From the NCBI GenBank assembly GCA_947259185.1, contig CAMYKT010000039.1:1-13802 (forward strand): a stretch of DNA of 13,802 bases, in the 5' to 3' direction. Shown piece by piece: positions 13,147 through 13,802 of the stretch. The notes under the pieces were generated by a model. It searched no databases. It was not told where the DNA came from and worked only from the letters and a program-made list of their open reading frames with translations. The stretch's first letter is position 1. The number at the start of each line of letters is the position of its first letter. The DNA comes from an uncultured Methanobacteriaceae archaeon. GTDB taxonomy: Archaea; Methanobacteriota; Methanobacteria; Methanobacteriales; Methanobacteriaceae. A program made the translations under genes and the position numbers.

Positions 13147-13802
13147 ATGATTTTACGTATTCCCTCAGGCATTTCTGGTTTAGATGTTCTGGCTGCTGGT
13201 GATGGAGTAGGCGGCATTCCAGAAAATACTGTAACACTGGTTTATGGGCCCCCTAAGGTGGGTAAGTCTATTTTTTGTTATCAGTTTATGTATAATGGTC
13301 TGTTGCAGGGTGAACCTTGCTTATATATCACTGCAGACTATGGAATAAAACAGTTTCAACAAAATACTCGCGATTTTGGCTGGGAATTAGATAAATTTTT
13401 CCATGAAGAGTCTCTGTATCTAATTGATGCTATTTCCAGTGTGTCTGGAAATAAAATAATGGATACTCCCACCTACCTGTCTTCTTCAGTACATAATCCC
13501 ACGGATATTATGGTTAAACTGGGTGTAGGGACCCGTTTCATATCAGGTAATTCACCAAGATTCAGATCAGTTCTGGATTCACTAACTACATTAATGGCTT
13601 TTAATCAAGAAATGCTCATTGTGAGGGTTTTAACTGCTTATATTATGCGCATTAAAGAAGATGGGAGCACGGCCATAGTTACCTATACCCAGGGCACTGC
13701 AGACGATAAAGTAGAAACCATGTTAAAAGCTATTGTTGATAACATTATCTACTTAGACGGTGAAAAAATTATTATTGAAGCTATGGTAGGCACTGGAAGG
13801 AA
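13147..13802 (+). CDS. KaiC/RAD55-like RecA-fold ATPase, 3' end cut by window
   Basis: 218 codons are visible and the frame is open at the window end. This is a single RecA/KaiC-like domain: entry motif IPSGISGLDVLAAGDGVGGIPENTVTLV, canonical Walker A GPPKVGKS (34-41), Walker B FRSVLDSLTTLM with D144, and later strand STAIVTYTQG (174-183) and a terminal pair of strands (IIYLDGEKIIIEAM). The position of the KaiC catalytic acids (after strand 2, ITADYGIKQF) lacks an obvious EE pair. The segment is near the length of a whole domain (about 230-250), so probably only a few residues are missing. The ATG directly follows the stop of the fusion gene, with GGTGAT overlapping that gene's end as ribosome-binding site; translation is coupled. 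It is the one KaiC-like protein here with an intact P-loop. Confidence 0.87.
   Translation, partial: MILRIPSGISGLDVLAAGDGVGGIPENTVTLVYGPPKVGKSIFCYQFMYNGLLQGEPCLYITADYGIKQFQQNTRDFGWELDKFFHEESLYLIDAISSVSGNKIMDTPTYLSSSVHNPTDIMVKLGVGTRFISGNSPRFRSVLDSLTTLMAFNQEMLIVRVLTAYIMRIKEDGSTAIVTYTQGTADDKVETMLKAIVDNIIYLDGEKIIIEAMVGTGR

Noticed and set aside
1..13802. tRNA, rRNA, CRISPR arrays, insertion sequences, attachment sites
   Set aside because: No regularly spaced repeats, transposase genes, target duplications or RNA gene signatures were seen on either strand.

Overview
The window looks like the chromosome of a methanogenic archaeon of the order Methanobacteriales, most likely Methanobacterium-like. 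The sequence is AT-rich. Several genes have archaeal TATA boxes 25-30 bases before the start codon and no Shine-Dalgarno sequence, which implies leaderless transcripts; others have GGTGAT/GGAGG-type sites. The gene content fits: anaerobic cobalamin synthesis (CbiF), a DUF166 protein with a ferredoxin tail, a TIGR00304/DUF131 membrane protein and proteins with class III (pilin-type) signal peptides. The genus is an inference.

Layout. 1-201: the 3' end of ribose-5-phosphate isomerase A. 321-1600 (minus): a small Sm-like protein, and a pair made of a secreted, membrane-anchored protein and a small multi-spanning membrane protein. 1703-4312 (minus): a zinc-type ABC uptake system (binding protein, ATPase, permease). 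It is divergent from a NikR-type ribbon-helix-helix metalloregulator (4493-4876) that keeps all four nickel ligands. The intergenic region between them holds a near-ideal operator-like dyad and a third copy of the half-site. 5008-6758: a two-gene ABC-2 exporter. 6836-9467 (minus): CbiF, the DUF166/ferredoxin protein, the DUF131 membrane protein and a Cys-rich, probably winged-helix protein. 9660-10646 (plus): two pilin-like proteins with EppA-type signal sequences. 10819-13802 (plus): a RecA/KaiC-like protein with an altered Walker A, then a tight operon of a roadblock/LC7 protein, a KaiC-like pseudo-ATPase fused to a small Ras/Arf-like GTPase, and an intact KaiC-like ATPase cut by the window end.

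The last region is the most interesting. Roadblock proteins regulate or scaffold small GTPases (MglB with MglA in bacteria; the conservons of Streptomyces pair a roadblock protein with a COG2229-type GTPase). Here the GTPase is physically fused to a KaiC-like domain that has lost both Walker motifs, and it is flanked by two other KaiC-like proteins and preceded by pilin-like genes. This suggests a GTPase switch linked to RecA-fold ATPases, possibly controlling a surface or polarity function. The link to the pilin-like genes rests only on proximity.

Several start codons were moved from the longest open frame using Shine-Dalgarno or TATA evidence, as stated per gene. No tRNA, rRNA, CRISPR array, insertion sequence or gene-free stretch above 300 bases was seen.
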